This document shows positions 45,452-54,363 of a stretch of 64,000 nt of DNA, in pieces. A program made the position numbers and the translations under genes. Source of the stretch: Oscillospiraceae bacterium HV4-5-C5C (GTDB lineage: Bacteria > Bacillota > Clostridia > Saccharofermentanales > Fastidiosipilaceae); NCBI GenBank assembly GCA_012034405.1, contig JAAVLZ010000012.1, positions 34,421 to 98,420 on the forward strand, in the 5' to 3' direction. Below the pieces are notes generated by a model. That model saw nothing but the letters and a program-made list of their open reading frames with translations, was not told the DNA's origin and did not search any database. The stretch's first letter is position 1; each line of letters opens with the position of its first letter.

Positions 45452-46219
45452 TCAGTTCAGTTGAAATGGCTCGCCGGGTACAGTCATGCAGAGGACTTGC
45501 GGAGCAGGCTGCAGCGGCAGTTTTTTGAGCGTATCCGCCAGCAGCTGCGGCAGGTGCTCCCCCCCGTTCAAGTGCATGGGAATAAGATAAGCCGTGGGGA
45601 TTTCCTTTACAAACATAACGCAGCCACAGCTGGCCTTTTCCTCCAGCCTGGCATCCAGGGGAACAAAAGCGACTTTGACCGGCAGCGCCTCCGGCTGAGC
45701 AGAGGCCAGTAAATAGCGGTGGATCGCGTCAAGCTGCAACTGGTAAGCACTGCGGACTTGCTGGGACGCCTCATCCTGCCAGTCCCAGTCATTTAAGTCG
45801 CCGGCATGGAAAAAGCTGCCGGCTTCCGTTTGCAGCAAGAACGACACACCGGCATCAGTAGAGCCAAAACAACGCAGGTCCCTGAAACCGGGGACGGCCA
45901 CAGTCTCACCGGTCAGCTTGCTGCCCGGATGGACAAAATGATAGCGGCGCCGGCTGTCCGTCAGTCTGGCGGCATCAATATCCTTGCGGCATCCTTCATC
46001 CAGGATATAAGTCGTAATAACCGAATTGTCAAAATCCAGGATATCCTGATTCCAGTGATCATAGTGGTTATGAGAAACCAAAAACACCACTGGTCTGCCA
46101 CTCATTTCATAATCTGCAACCACCTTGGCTGGATCGGTAAACAGATCAAAAATAAAAACCGCCTGCTCCAGCTCCACCACAAAGCCACTGTGATTGAGGT
46201 AAATAATCTTTGCGCTCAT
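45452..46219 (-). CDS. Metallo-beta-lactamase-fold hydrolase
   Basis: 255-residue single-domain MBL-fold protein of the UlaG-like group. Metal motif SHNHYDHW (HxHxDH, about residues 49-56), later FHAGDLNDWDW with Gly-Asp ligand, and a C-terminal histidine in MHLNGGEH. No signal peptide. Substrate cannot be inferred. The nearest purine-rich site (GGAGGA) is 14 nt from the ATG, so translation may be weak. Separated from ilvE by a 400-bp gap rich in inverted repeats. Confidence 0.85.
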   Translation of the reverse strand: MSAKIIYLNHSGFVVELEQAVFIFDLFTDPAKVVADYEMSGRPVVFLVSHNHYDHWNQDILDFDNSVITTYILDEGCRKDIDAARLTDSRRRYHFVHPGSKLTGETVAVPGFRDLRCFGSTDAGVSFLLQTEAGSFFHAGDLNDWDWQDEASQQVRSAYQLQLDAIHRYLLASAQPEALPVKVAFVPLDARLEEKASCGCVMFVKEIPTAYLIPMHLNGGEHLPQLLADTLKKLPLQPAPQVLCMTVPGEPFQLN

Positions 46220-46316
46220 GAACAGCCCATGATCCTCCGCTCTCTAAAGCCGGAATTTATCCTTACTGAGTAAGGTCTCCGCAGCCTGATTGTTGGTATC
46301 GCTGCACTCATTTATC

Positions 46317-46447
46317 CTATTTCAGAAGCAGCCGCGCCCCGGAAGGCACAGCGGGCTCAGAAATAGTCAAAATCCGCAGTGTCAGTCATTGGATACCCAA
46401 TCTTAAGACTGAGCGGATAACCATCAGGCTTAACATCTTAAGCCTGA
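46317..46447. repeat. Cluster of perfect hairpins in the ilvE-MBL intergenic gap
   Basis: Three consecutive inverted repeats: CTATTTC (46317) with GAAATAG (46360); ATCCGC with GCGGAT enclosing a CAGTC/GACTG pair (about 46372-46418); and TCAGGCTTAA-CATC-TTAAGCCTGA (46424-46447, 10-bp arms). None has a T-run. The gap 46220-46618 otherwise holds only the ilvE terminator. May be the structured leader of the MBL gene or REP-like DNA. Confidence 0.5.
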
Positions 46448-46533
46448 CTGGTGATATCTGCTGTAACGCAACTATGATTTTATATGAGCAGCCAGTATTA
46501 GTCCAGCGCGCTGGCAGCGAAAAACGGTCACAG

Positions 46534-46578
46534 AAAATAAAAAGCGGATAACCTGCGCCCTCGCAGCAGTCATCCGCT
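46534..46578 (-). terminator. Terminator after ilvE
   Basis: On the minus strand AGCGGAT pairs with ATCCGCT and an inner CTGCG/CGCAG stem; TTTTTATTTT follows. About 40 nt after the ilvE stop. Confidence 0.8.
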
Positions 46579-46618
46579 ATAATGAAGCCGGCGTGGCGCT
46601 AAAGCCAGGCGCTTCCAC

Positions 46619-47692
46619 TCAGTTGAGCGGTTTCACCCAATTCAGCTCATCGGCTAATTCACCGTATTGTATTCCCGTCATAGTATCATATAACTTTTGG
46701 CTGATCGGGCCGATTTCGCCATCATTATAGGTAAAGACCCGGTCCTCATACGCCAGCTTCCCCACCGGCGAGATCACCGCGGCAGTACCTGAGCCAAAGA
46801 CTTCATTAACCAGGCCTTGTTCAGAGGCTTCAATCAGTTCCTTAATAGAAAGGCGACGTTCTTCTACCGCCATGCCCCAGTGTTTAGCCAGCTCGATCAC
46901 CGAGCGGCGGGTGATGCCAGGGAGAATACTGCCATTTAACGCCGGAGTCACCAGTTTTCTGTCAATGACAAAGAAAACATTCATGGAGCCGACTTCTTCA
47001 ATATAGGTCATACTGATACCGTCCAGCCACAGAACCTGATCATAGCCTTTATCATGGGCGATCTCCTGAGACAGAATACTGGCGGCGTAGTTACCGGCTG
47101 TCTTGGCAAAGCCGGTCCCGCCGCGGACCGCGCGGACGAACTCATCCTCAATATAAATAGAAACCGGGTCCAGCCCATGGGCGTAGTACGCGCCCGAGGG
47201 CGACAGGATAATCATAAACTTAAAGGTATCAGAGGATTTGACCCCTAAATGTGCCTCAGTCGCAATGATGAAAGGGCGGATATAAAGACTGGTGCCCGGC
47301 GCAGACGGAACCCAATCAGCCTCTATTTCCAGTAAACGGTATAAGCCGTCCATTGCCTGGCTGACCGGCAATTCCGGAATCCCCAGGCGGCGGGAGCTGT
47401 TGTTGATCCGTTCAAAATTCAGTTCAGGCCTGAACAAATTGATCCCGCCGTCCGCTCTGCGGTAGGCTTTCAGCCCCTCAAAAACCGACTGTCCGTAATG
47501 CAGTACAATCGTAGACGGATCCATCAGCAGCGGCGCGAAGGGTTCAACCCGCGGGTTAATCCACCCCTTCCCAACCACATAATCCATAACGAACATGTGA
47601 TCAGTGAAGATGCTGCCAAAGCCAAGCTTGGTTTCATCAGCTGGTTTAGCTTTCAGCTTGGTACTCTGAATAAACGCAATCGGTGTGGACAT
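46619..47692 (-). CDS. ilvE: Branched-chain amino acid aminotransferase IlvE
   Basis: PLP enzyme for the last step of leucine, isoleucine and valine synthesis or first step of breakdown. The 357-residue fold-type IV product has GQSVFEGLKAYRR, the RPF motif, the KTAGNYAAS block, the VLWLDG..YIEEVGSMN stretch and PGITRRSV near the phosphate site. The start is ATG 47692, 7 nt after GGAGG; an upstream ATG at 47734 lacks a site. Alone on its transcript, apart from ilvN-ilvC. Confidence 0.95.
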   Translation of the reverse strand: MSTPIAFIQSTKLKAKPADETKLGFGSIFTDHMFVMDYVVGKGWINPRVEPFAPLLMDPSTIVLHYGQSVFEGLKAYRRADGGINLFRPELNFERINNSSRRLGIPELPVSQAMDGLYRLLEIEADWVPSAPGTSLYIRPFIIATEAHLGVKSSDTFKFMIILSPSGAYYAHGLDPVSIYIEDEFVRAVRGGTGFAKTAGNYAASILSQEIAHDKGYDQVLWLDGISMTYIEEVGSMNVFFVIDRKLVTPALNGSILPGITRRSVIELAKHWGMAVEERRLSIKELIEASEQGLVNEVFGSGTAAVISPVGKLAYEDRVFTYNDGEIGPISQKLYDTMTGIQYGELADELNWVKPLN

Positions 47693-47892
47693 TTTAGTTA
47701 CCTCCTGTAACCTCCGCGGTTTCTCTTTAAACATATATATTAATACGCATTATAGAACTTAATCAGCCAGTCAGCGCCGCGAATACCTGATAAAGGCTAA
47801 AACTGTTTTATGCATTAACATTTCTGTCCGTTTCTTAACCTTTTGACACCGGCCAGTCAAGAGGGTAACAGGGCTCAGGTTCCTGCCCGGGA

Positions 47893-49071
47893 TCAAGAAA
47901 CCAGATACGCCGCAAACCCGTCTGTATATTCCACCTCACCTGAGTTTAACACCCACAGAGCTTCAGCATGATCCAGTTTGCTGAGCATCTGCTTTCCGTC
48001 TTCAATACTCATATTAAATAAGGCAGTCGTCAGGGAATCGGCCTCCCCTGAGCTGGGATCAATAATCGTAACGGACAGATAACGGTTGTCCGGGAACAGC
48101 GTCTGAGGATCAATGATATGGTGATAGCGCTGGCCGTCCACGGTATAATAACGCTCATATACCCCGCTGGTCACCACACTGGCTCCACTGACACTGACCG
48201 CTTTAATATAGGACTGGCCATCCACATCCGTCGGATCCTTAATGCCGACTTTCCAGGGCTCACTCACGCCGTCCCGGTAGCCTGCAGCCATCACATTGCC
48301 CCCCAGGCTCAACAAAACGTTGCTCATGCCCGCGCTGACCAGATCCTCTACAGCCCGCTCACAGGCCAGACCTTTAGCGCCGCTGCCCACATCCAGACTC
48401 ATGTGTGAATCCGCCAGATAAACCGTTCCCGCCTCCCAGTCAATCTGGACCTGATTAATATCTGTATACTGATCTGCTTCGTTCAGTTCAGCTTGCGAAG
48501 GCAGTGCAGCCGAGGCCGGATCGTCCAGTCCCGCCTCACGGTAATCATGCCAGATTTTCAATACCGGACCCAGCGCCATATTGACCTGTCCGCCGCTTAA
48601 CTGGTTGGCCCGCAAGCATTGCCGCATCAAATCCAGAATCGGCTGACTCACGGTCACCGGAGCGATGCCGGCCTGATCGTTGATGGTCTTGATATTATTC
48701 ACCCCGTCATAATTATCAAAGCTGTCATAAAGCTCATGATAGTTGGTCAGAAAGTCTTTCAAGCGATTTACGTAAGTGGTAAACGTCGCTTCATCCGAGG
48801 CCAGACCGACCACAGTGGTGACGGTATCAAACACGCCTAAAAACTGAGCTTTATACCGGTACAGTCCGGAGGCGGTAACCGGATTATCTGTCTGCTCAGC
48901 GGATCCGTCTGTACTATCAATTGATTCAGCGGCTGATCCGAGGGAAGAATTCAGCATTTGCTGACTGCTGTCAGTTCCGCCCGGGAGCCGGCAGCCGCTG
49001 AATGAGGCCGTAAATAACAAACTGGCAGCAGCCAAAGCTGCCGCCAGAAAGCGATGTGCCTGATGTCTCAT
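47893..49071 (-). CDS. apbE: FAD:protein FMN transferase ApbE (lipoprotein)
   Basis: Extracytoplasmic Mg enzyme that attaches FMN from FAD to a Thr/Ser of target proteins. From ATG 49071 the 392-residue product has a lipoprotein signal with a cysteine at FSGC, a short Ser/Asp linker, then the ApbE domain: FDTVTTV, DVGSGAKGLACERAVEDL, SLGGNVMAAG and the metal-site EADSLTTALF. The start is uncertain because a TTG at 49080 overlaps the previous stop (TTGA); neither has a clear ribosome site. Directly follows the FMN-binding-like lipoprotein, its likely substrate. Confidence 0.93.
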   Translation of the reverse strand: MRHQAHRFLAAALAAASLLFTASFSGCRLPGGTDSSQQMLNSSLGSAAESIDSTDGSAEQTDNPVTASGLYRYKAQFLGVFDTVTTVVGLASDEATFTTYVNRLKDFLTNYHELYDSFDNYDGVNNIKTINDQAGIAPVTVSQPILDLMRQCLRANQLSGGQVNMALGPVLKIWHDYREAGLDDPASAALPSQAELNEADQYTDINQVQIDWEAGTVYLADSHMSLDVGSGAKGLACERAVEDLVSAGMSNVLLSLGGNVMAAGYRDGVSEPWKVGIKDPTDVDGQSYIKAVSVSGASVVTSGVYERYYTVDGQRYHHIIDPQTLFPDNRYLSVTIIDPSSGEADSLTTALFNMSIEDGKQMLSKLDHAEALWVLNSGEVEYTDGFAAYLVS

Positions 49072-49076
49072 GCCAA

Positions 49077-50198
49077 TCAAGCCAGTTTTTTCAGGGCGCT
49101 GAGGAAGTCGCCAATATGGATGGTGACGCTGCTCAGCAGATCTGTGTCCGCGGCGGTGCCGTCCTCTGCGACCGCCAGTCCAGCCGCTTCAGCCGGCGTT
49201 TTGCCTACAATATAGTCCGCGAAGGCCTGGGCCTGGACATTCCACTCGCCCTTGGTTGCCTTGGCGCTCATGCCGTAGTCTGTACCCAAGGCATTTTTGG
49301 ATTTAACTGCCTGGGTTGTATCGGTTACCAACTTACCGGTAGCGTCAAACTGCACCGGCGCCTGGCTGGCATCCAGTACCGCAGAGGTGATGACCGCTTT
49401 ATCATTGAGGCTGACCGCGGCGTAAGTACTGTCAACTTCAGCGGTTCCCTGCTCAGGCGCATCGGTATCCTCACCAACACTGACCGAAGACGCGGCCGTG
49501 GTAACCACCGCCAGTTTCAGACTGTCTCCCGTACTGGCGCCCAGGTCCTGAGCGTTATTAACGGCTTCCTCAACGGTATTGATGATACCTGAGATGCTGA
49601 TGGTCACTGTAGACAGGGCGTCTACTCCGTCTGCGGCACCTTCCGCATTGAGACTGATGCCTTTGATTTCATCTATGGTTTTGCCGACGCAATAGTCCTC
49701 CAGAGCCTTGACCTGTTCGTCCCAATTCATACCATAATCAGCACCGAGTTCTTTTTTGGTTTTTTGCTCCGCGTTGATATCTGATGTGATCTTTCCGGTC
49801 TTATCAAAGGTTACTTTAGTCTGGGCAGCGTCAATACTGATAGCGGCAATTTTACCCTCCGCGTCCACCAGGACCGCGGCGACTGAGGAATCCACCTGGG
49901 CCTGGCCATCCGCATCATCTGTAGCGTCCTTGGAATTTGAAAGGCTTGTATCCACCGCCAGGCCGGTCTTTAAGGCGGCTACGGTATCGTCCGAAATAGA
50001 ACTGGTCTTGCTTTCACTTTCTGTTGCAGTTGTACCGGCCGTTTCACTCCCGGTAGTCTCCTGAGCAGCCGTGGTGGCAGCGGTTGTGCTGGCGGCAGCG
50101 GTCGTGGTACTGCTGCTGCCGGATGAGCAGGCTGCCAGGCCTGTCATCAGCAGTGCGGTGGCGGATATAACAGCCAGCGTCTGATGTAAGCGATTCAT
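49077..50198 (-). CDS. FMN-binding-like lipoprotein with two repeats (PplA type)
   Basis: 373-residue lipoprotein: signal ending LMTGLAAC, a Thr/Ala/Ser linker of about 50 residues, then two homologous domains (about 75-215 and 225-373). Each has FDxTGK..xD, the LGxDYGM block, a YxVGKT helix, and ends with D-A-L-S-T-V-T or D-L-L-S-S-V-T. These sit where flavinylated proteins carry DxxSGAT, the ApbE target, but G and A are replaced. The layout matches PplA-like proteins of flavin-based extracellular electron transfer. GGGAGG precedes the ATG. Confidence 0.8.
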   Translation of the reverse strand: MNRLHQTLAVISATALLMTGLAACSSGSSSTTTAAASTTAATTAAQETTGSETAGTTATESESKTSSISDDTVAALKTGLAVDTSLSNSKDATDDADGQAQVDSSVAAVLVDAEGKIAAISIDAAQTKVTFDKTGKITSDINAEQKTKKELGADYGMNWDEQVKALEDYCVGKTIDEIKGISLNAEGAADGVDALSTVTISISGIINTVEEAVNNAQDLGASTGDSLKLAVVTTAASSVSVGEDTDAPEQGTAEVDSTYAAVSLNDKAVITSAVLDASQAPVQFDATGKLVTDTTQAVKSKNALGTDYGMSAKATKGEWNVQAQAFADYIVGKTPAEAAGLAVAEDGTAADTDLLSSVTIHIGDFLSALKKLA

Positions 50199-50336
50199 AT
50201 AATTACCTCCCGATGGCGGCTGCCTTTCTGATGTAGTGGGGAAGCAGGCAGTCGCAAACCATTTTTTGCAAGGTTTCTGTTTCAAGCAGACACCCGCGGT
50301 CTCTTTTCCTAGTATAACCGGCCAATCGCGCTTTTT

Positions 50337-50984
50337 CTAGCGTTTTGGATCATTTTCGTTATAAAGTTCACGATAACCCGGCAAGCGGCGTAAAGCAGGC
50401 ATGATAACCCGCAGGAGGGTGGCTGATAGAACGCCTGTCGCCAGGCCGAAAATCAACAGATAAGGTAAAACCCACCACAGGCTGACGCCCTGAAAGAACA
50501 GGCATAGTACACCGTACTGTCCCAGATTGTGGGCTACCGCGCCAACCGCGCTGAGCAGCAGCCAGCTGCTGTGCCCGGGCAATTTGGTCAGCAGCCACAT
50601 CAGCAGCACGGACAGCAGCCCGCCGCCCAGGCTCAGACACGCGGCCACAAATCCGCGGGTCAGATATGCAAAGAACGCCTTAAGTAGCGCCAGCAGCAAA
50701 GCTTCCTTGACACCGACAAAAAATAACGTGTACATGACCGCAATATTAGACAAGCCGATTTTTAGTTTTCCCGGTACCGGAGACGGTATGGGCGGCAGCA
50801 GATCTTCAAACCAGGACAGAACGATCCCTAAAGCCAGGAGCATCGCCACCAGGGCCATCCGGTGAACCCCGGTCTTGTTCATGTACTTACGCTGTCCGCG
50901 GGATTCATTGGCAGGCCCGGCTGAGGTGGCGTCCGCGGCCCGAGGAGTCGGCCGGCTATGATCCTTTTGCTTATCAGTTGACAA
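50337..50984 (-). CDS. Gx transporter family protein (EetB/ECF-S-like)
   Basis: 215-residue membrane protein, family once called heptaprenyl diphosphate synthase component I. About five hydrophobic segments follow a 40-residue polar head; the phrase GIVLSWFEDLLPPIP..GKLKIGLSNI and LKAFFAYLTRGF are typical. In Listeria a member works in flavin export or electron transfer. The start is a TTG with AGGAGG 6 nt upstream, overlapping the previous gene by 11 nt; an ATG at 50882 is the alternative. Confidence 0.8.
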   Translation of the reverse strand: MSTDKQKDHSRPTPRAADATSAGPANESRGQRKYMNKTGVHRMALVAMLLALGIVLSWFEDLLPPIPSPVPGKLKIGLSNIAVMYTLFFVGVKEALLLALLKAFFAYLTRGFVAACLSLGGGLLSVLLMWLLTKLPGHSSWLLLSAVGAVAHNLGQYGVLCLFFQGVSLWWVLPYLLIFGLATGVLSATLLRVIMPALRRLPGYRELYNENDPKR

Positions 50985-51423
50985 TATCTACCTCCTCCTG
51001 CTCCGCTTTTTGCTCTACATCCGCCCCGGCTGCGGCCGATTCATCCGCCCGGCGCACGTTGACCAGCATTTCATTTGGCAGGCAGGCGGCAAATTGTCCG
51101 GCCTGCGACAGTTTACCCGCGTGCACACAGATCTGGTCAGGGCAGTCTGACTCTATAAAAGCGACGCTGCCATCTTCATAACGGTGCAGCATGACAGCCG
51201 GCCGCTGCTGATAGCTGAAGTCCTGCTCGGCAGCTGTTATCATCGGAATCGTATCAATCAGCTGGTTTTGATAATAGACATCCGCAACCAGCTGACCAGA
51301 TGTGCCTGGCTCCTGATCACGGCGGCTTTGCTGCCACCAGAGCAGCAGCAGCGCCGCTGCCAGCACTGCCAGAATTATGATCACGTCCCGCCGGTTGGCT
51401 AATACGCTGCCTTTTATATTCAT
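50974..51423 (-). CDS. NusG domain II protein (membrane-anchored)
   Basis: 149-residue protein with one N-terminal membrane segment (about 14-30), then an extracytoplasmic NusG-II-like beta domain: VADVYYQNQLIDTI, the SDCPDQICVHAGKLSQAGQ segment with two cysteines, CLPNEMLV, then an acidic tail. Such proteins pair with Gx transporters in flavin-based electron-transfer loci (EetA-like). GGGAGG lies 5 nt before the ATG. First gene of the four-gene locus. Confidence 0.8.
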   Translation of the reverse strand: MNIKGSVLANRRDVIIILAVLAAALLLLWWQQSRRDQEPGTSGQLVADVYYQNQLIDTIPMITAAEQDFSYQQRPAVMLHRYEDGSVAFIESDCPDQICVHAGKLSQAGQFAACLPNEMLVNVRRADESAAAGADVEQKAEQEEVDIVN

Positions 51424-51594
51424 CCATACCTCCCGGCGCTGCCGCCCCGCCGCTCCGCTATTTTAGCTTATAATGCTCCGGCTTGTCGCTTGTCCTGTAA
51501 ACCTGCCTGCTTTTTATTATACCTAGCAATGTTATGCCCCGGAGGAAAGCACCATCCCGGTAAATAATTTGTGAACAACTGATGACTTTTTTAG

Positions 51595-51623
51595 TTGTGC
51601 CCGACAGAATATTACGATATGAT
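51595..51623 (+). promoter_or_regulatory. Promoter of the purine permease gene
   Basis: -35 TTGTGC, 17-nt spacer, -10 TATGAT, about 55 nt before the start. No purine-riboswitch core could be found in the short leader. Confidence 0.6.
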
Positions 51624-51679
51624 GAAGGTGAATTAATTTCGCCGCTTACGCGTATAAGCCGCGGAAACAGGAGGTCGCA

Positions 51680-53125
51680 ATGGAGAGTTTTTTTAAGCTG
51701 AAAGAAAACGGGACCAAAGTCAGCACTGAGATTATTGCTGGCTTAACGACATTTTTTGCCATGTCGTACATCGTCATTGTCAACCCCAATATTTTGTCCC
51801 AGACAGGAATGGGATGGGGAGCCGTGTACCTGGCCACGATCATATCATCGGTGGTCGGTACACTCATTATGGGGCTTTACGCCAATGTGCCTTACGCGCA
51901 GGCACCTGGTATGGGGCTGAACGCCTTTTTCACCTACACAGTCTGTTTTACGCTGGGCTTTTCCTGGCAGCAAGCGCTTTCCATGGTCTTTATCTGCGGT
52001 TTGATCAACATATTGATCACCGTCACTAAAGTCCGGAAAGCGATTATTAAATCAATTCCGCCTACCCTGCAGCACGCCATCAGCGGCGGTATCGGTATTT
52101 TTATTGCCTACATTGGTATGAAAAATGCCGGGCTGCTCTCCTTTACCGCTGATCCGGGCACCTACTCGGTGGTCGGTGAATTTGACCCTGCTTCCGCCAC
52201 GGTTGTGGTTAATTCCTCTATTGTACCGGCTTTAGTTGATTTTAACACCATGGGTGTTCTGCTGGCCCTGATCGCGGTGATCATCACCATTATTCTTTTG
52301 ATCCTGAATGTGAAAGGCGCCATCCTGATCGGTATCCTGGCCGCCACTGTAATAGGGATTCCCATGGGCGTCACGCAGCTGACTGCCAATGATACCTATC
52401 ATATGAGTGAGGCGTTCGCAGAACTGGGCGGCACCTTTGGCGTCATCTTCACCAAAGCAGGTCTGGGCAGCCTGTTTGCGGACAGTACCAAAATCCTGGT
52501 TGCATTAATGACCATTTTCTCCTTCAGTCTGACGGATACCTTTGACACCATCGGTACCTTTATCGGTACCGGCCAGCGCAGCGGCATTTTCAGCGCGCAG
52601 GATGAAGCGGCTATGGAAAATAACCCCGGCGTATCCTCCAAGCTGGATCGCGCGCTGATTTCCGACTCGGTCGCCACCTCAATCGGTGCCATCTTCGGTA
52701 CCTCCAACACCACAACCTATGTGGAGAGTGCCACCGGTATCGGTGCCGGCGGACGGACCGGCCTGACCTCCGTGGTCACCGCTATCTTATTCCTGCTGTG
52801 CATCCCGCTGGTGCCGCTGGCCAGCGTGGTTCCTACGCAGGCTACCGCGGCGGCCCTGATCATTGTAGGCGTCATGATGTGCTCTTCCTTTAAGGAAATC
52901 AACTGGGAAGATCTGACTGAAGCTATCCCTGCCTTTTTTACCGCGGTGGTCATGGGCTTTATGTACAGTATTACCACAGGCATCGCTTTTGGGTTCATCA
53001 CCTACTGTCTGGTCGTGCTGATCTGCCGGCTGGCCGGTAAAGATAAAACCACCCGTCTGCACCCGATTTTGATTGTGGCAACCTGCCTGTTTATCCTGAA
53101 CTTTGTGCTCAACGCGCTGTTCTGA
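51680..53125 (+). CDS. NCS2-family purine permease (AzgA/PbuG type)
   Basis: 481-residue permease of the adenine/guanine/hypoxanthine group, moving purine bases with protons. About 12-14 membrane segments; family marks are TEIIAGLTTFFAMSYIVIVNP near the start, QAPGMGLNAFF (about 75), the substrate-site SLTDTFDTIGT and SNTTTYVESATGIGAGGRTGL. Length is normal. GGAGG lies 6 nt before the ATG. Terminator downstream. Confidence 0.95.
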   Translation: MESFFKLKENGTKVSTEIIAGLTTFFAMSYIVIVNPNILSQTGMGWGAVYLATIISSVVGTLIMGLYANVPYAQAPGMGLNAFFTYTVCFTLGFSWQQALSMVFICGLINILITVTKVRKAIIKSIPPTLQHAISGGIGIFIAYIGMKNAGLLSFTADPGTYSVVGEFDPASATVVVNSSIVPALVDFNTMGVLLALIAVIITIILLILNVKGAILIGILAATVIGIPMGVTQLTANDTYHMSEAFAELGGTFGVIFTKAGLGSLFADSTKILVALMTIFSFSLTDTFDTIGTFIGTGQRSGIFSAQDEAAMENNPGVSSKLDRALISDSVATSIGAIFGTSNTTTYVESATGIGAGGRTGLTSVVTAILFLLCIPLVPLASVVPTQATAAALIIVGVMMCSSFKEINWEDLTEAIPAFFTAVVMGFMYSITTGIAFGFITYCLVVLICRLAGKDKTTRLHPILIVATCLFILNFVLNALF

Positions 53126-53169
53126 TAAACCCAAAATCCAGTCATCGGGCGGCTGATCCAGGCTGCCAT

Positions 53170-53204
53170 GCACCTCCGGTTTCCTGTGACCGGGGGTGCT
53201 TTTT
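53170..53204 (+). terminator. Terminator after the purine permease gene
   Basis: Arms GCACCTCCGGT and ACCGGGGGTGC (one T-G wobble) around TTCCTGTG, followed by TTTTTC. Confidence 0.85.
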
Positions 53205-53310
53205 CAGTTCAGCGCGGCCAGGACCTACTGTAGCCAGCCTCACGGCAGGCTGGCGCCGTTTCATGTTAAGGTAAAAGCAGGCAAAATAAGCAGACCCTCA
53301 AGAGGTGTAT

Positions 53311-54279
53311 ATGCAAACATTACTATATTTAGGTGAGTTAAGTTCTTCTTTAATGCAAAAGCTGAGCGCGGCGTTGCCTGAATGGCAGATCAGCTTTCAG
53401 CGTGCTGGGTCTGAAAACATGCCGGCTGAACTGCTGGCTGAGGTAACGGCCCTGGCAGGACAGGTCAGCGGCACGTTCATAAAAGAAACGTTGCCTGAGG
53501 CCAGGCAGCTTCGCTGGATCCAGACCTGGAGCGCCGGCATTAATCACCTGCCTTTGACCATGCTGGCCAGGCAGAAGATCCTGGTGACCACTCAGAGCGG
53601 AATTCACGCCGCTTCCATCTCTGAAACCATAGTCGGTACCATGATAGCTATGGTCCGGCAGTTTCAAACCTGCCAGCGAAAACAGGCGGCCGGTGTATGG
53701 CAGCAGGATGACCGCTCCCGGCTAAGCACCATACATGGTAAAAGCGTTGGTATATTAGGCGCCGGTCATATCGGGCAGGAAACCGCCCGGCTGCTCAAAG
53801 CCTTCAGCATGGAAACCTGGGGGCTGCGCAGCCACCAGACCAATACAGAATGGATAGACCATGTGGTCACGCCGGCGACTGTAGCCGATTTACTGCGCGC
53901 CTGTGACTTTGTGGTCAATATCCTGCCGGCAACTTCTGAGACCAGGGGCTTTATGAATCAGGAACGGTTTGGGCTCATGCGGCCTGGCAGCCGTTACATA
54001 TCAGTTGGCCGGGGTCAGACTACCGACACCGCGGCACTGACCCAAGCCCTGCAAAACGGCGGACTGGCAGCCGCCGCTCTGGACGTGACAGATCCGGAGC
54101 CCCTGCCGGCCGGTCATCCGCTGTGGTATTTGCCCCAGGTTTTTTTGATGCCTCATCAGGCCGGTTTGTTTGACCAATATGATGAGCAGGCACTGGAAAT
54201 TTTAATCCGCAATGCCAGGGCTTTTGCGGCGACCGGCCGGCCTGTCGTCAATTTAGCAGATCTTAACAGGGGATACTGA
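53311..54279 (+). CDS. D-2-hydroxyacid dehydrogenase family protein
   Basis: 322-residue NAD-dependent oxidoreductase. The nucleotide motif GILGAGHIGQETA is at about 145-157; the catalytic triad is R (in VGRG, about 231), E (in DVTDPEPLP) and H (in LMPHQAG, about 280). Arg after the second strand (LRSHQ) suggests NADP is possible. Substrate not inferable. AAGAGG precedes the ATG at 53311, with GTG 6 nt earlier as a weaker choice. Likely monocistronic. Confidence 0.9.
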   Translation: MQTLLYLGELSSSLMQKLSAALPEWQISFQRAGSENMPAELLAEVTALAGQVSGTFIKETLPEARQLRWIQTWSAGINHLPLTMLARQKILVTTQSGIHAASISETIVGTMIAMVRQFQTCQRKQAAGVWQQDDRSRLSTIHGKSVGILGAGHIGQETARLLKAFSMETWGLRSHQTNTEWIDHVVTPATVADLLRACDFVVNILPATSETRGFMNQERFGLMRPGSRYISVGRGQTTDTAALTQALQNGGLAAAALDVTDPEPLPAGHPLWYLPQVFLMPHQAGLFDQYDEQALEILIRNARAFAATGRPVVNLADLNRGY

Positions 54280-54307
54280 AGCCAGCAGTTGTCTTGACCC
54301 GCAGGTG

Positions 54308-54349
54308 CCTGAACCAGTCGCTGGGGTGGCCAGGCTGCCATGGTTCAGG
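54308..54349. terminator. Intergenic hairpin between convergent genes
   Basis: Nine-base perfect arms CCTGAACCA and TGGTTCAGG with a GC-rich interior. No T-run, so a terminator function for the convergent dehydrogenase and yedK genes is only suggested. Confidence 0.4.
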
Positions 54350-54363
54350 CTACCACCGGCAGT

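Noticed and set aside
51540..51680. Purine riboswitch before the purine permease
   Set aside because: The leader after the promoter is too short and lacks the conserved loop and junction sequences.
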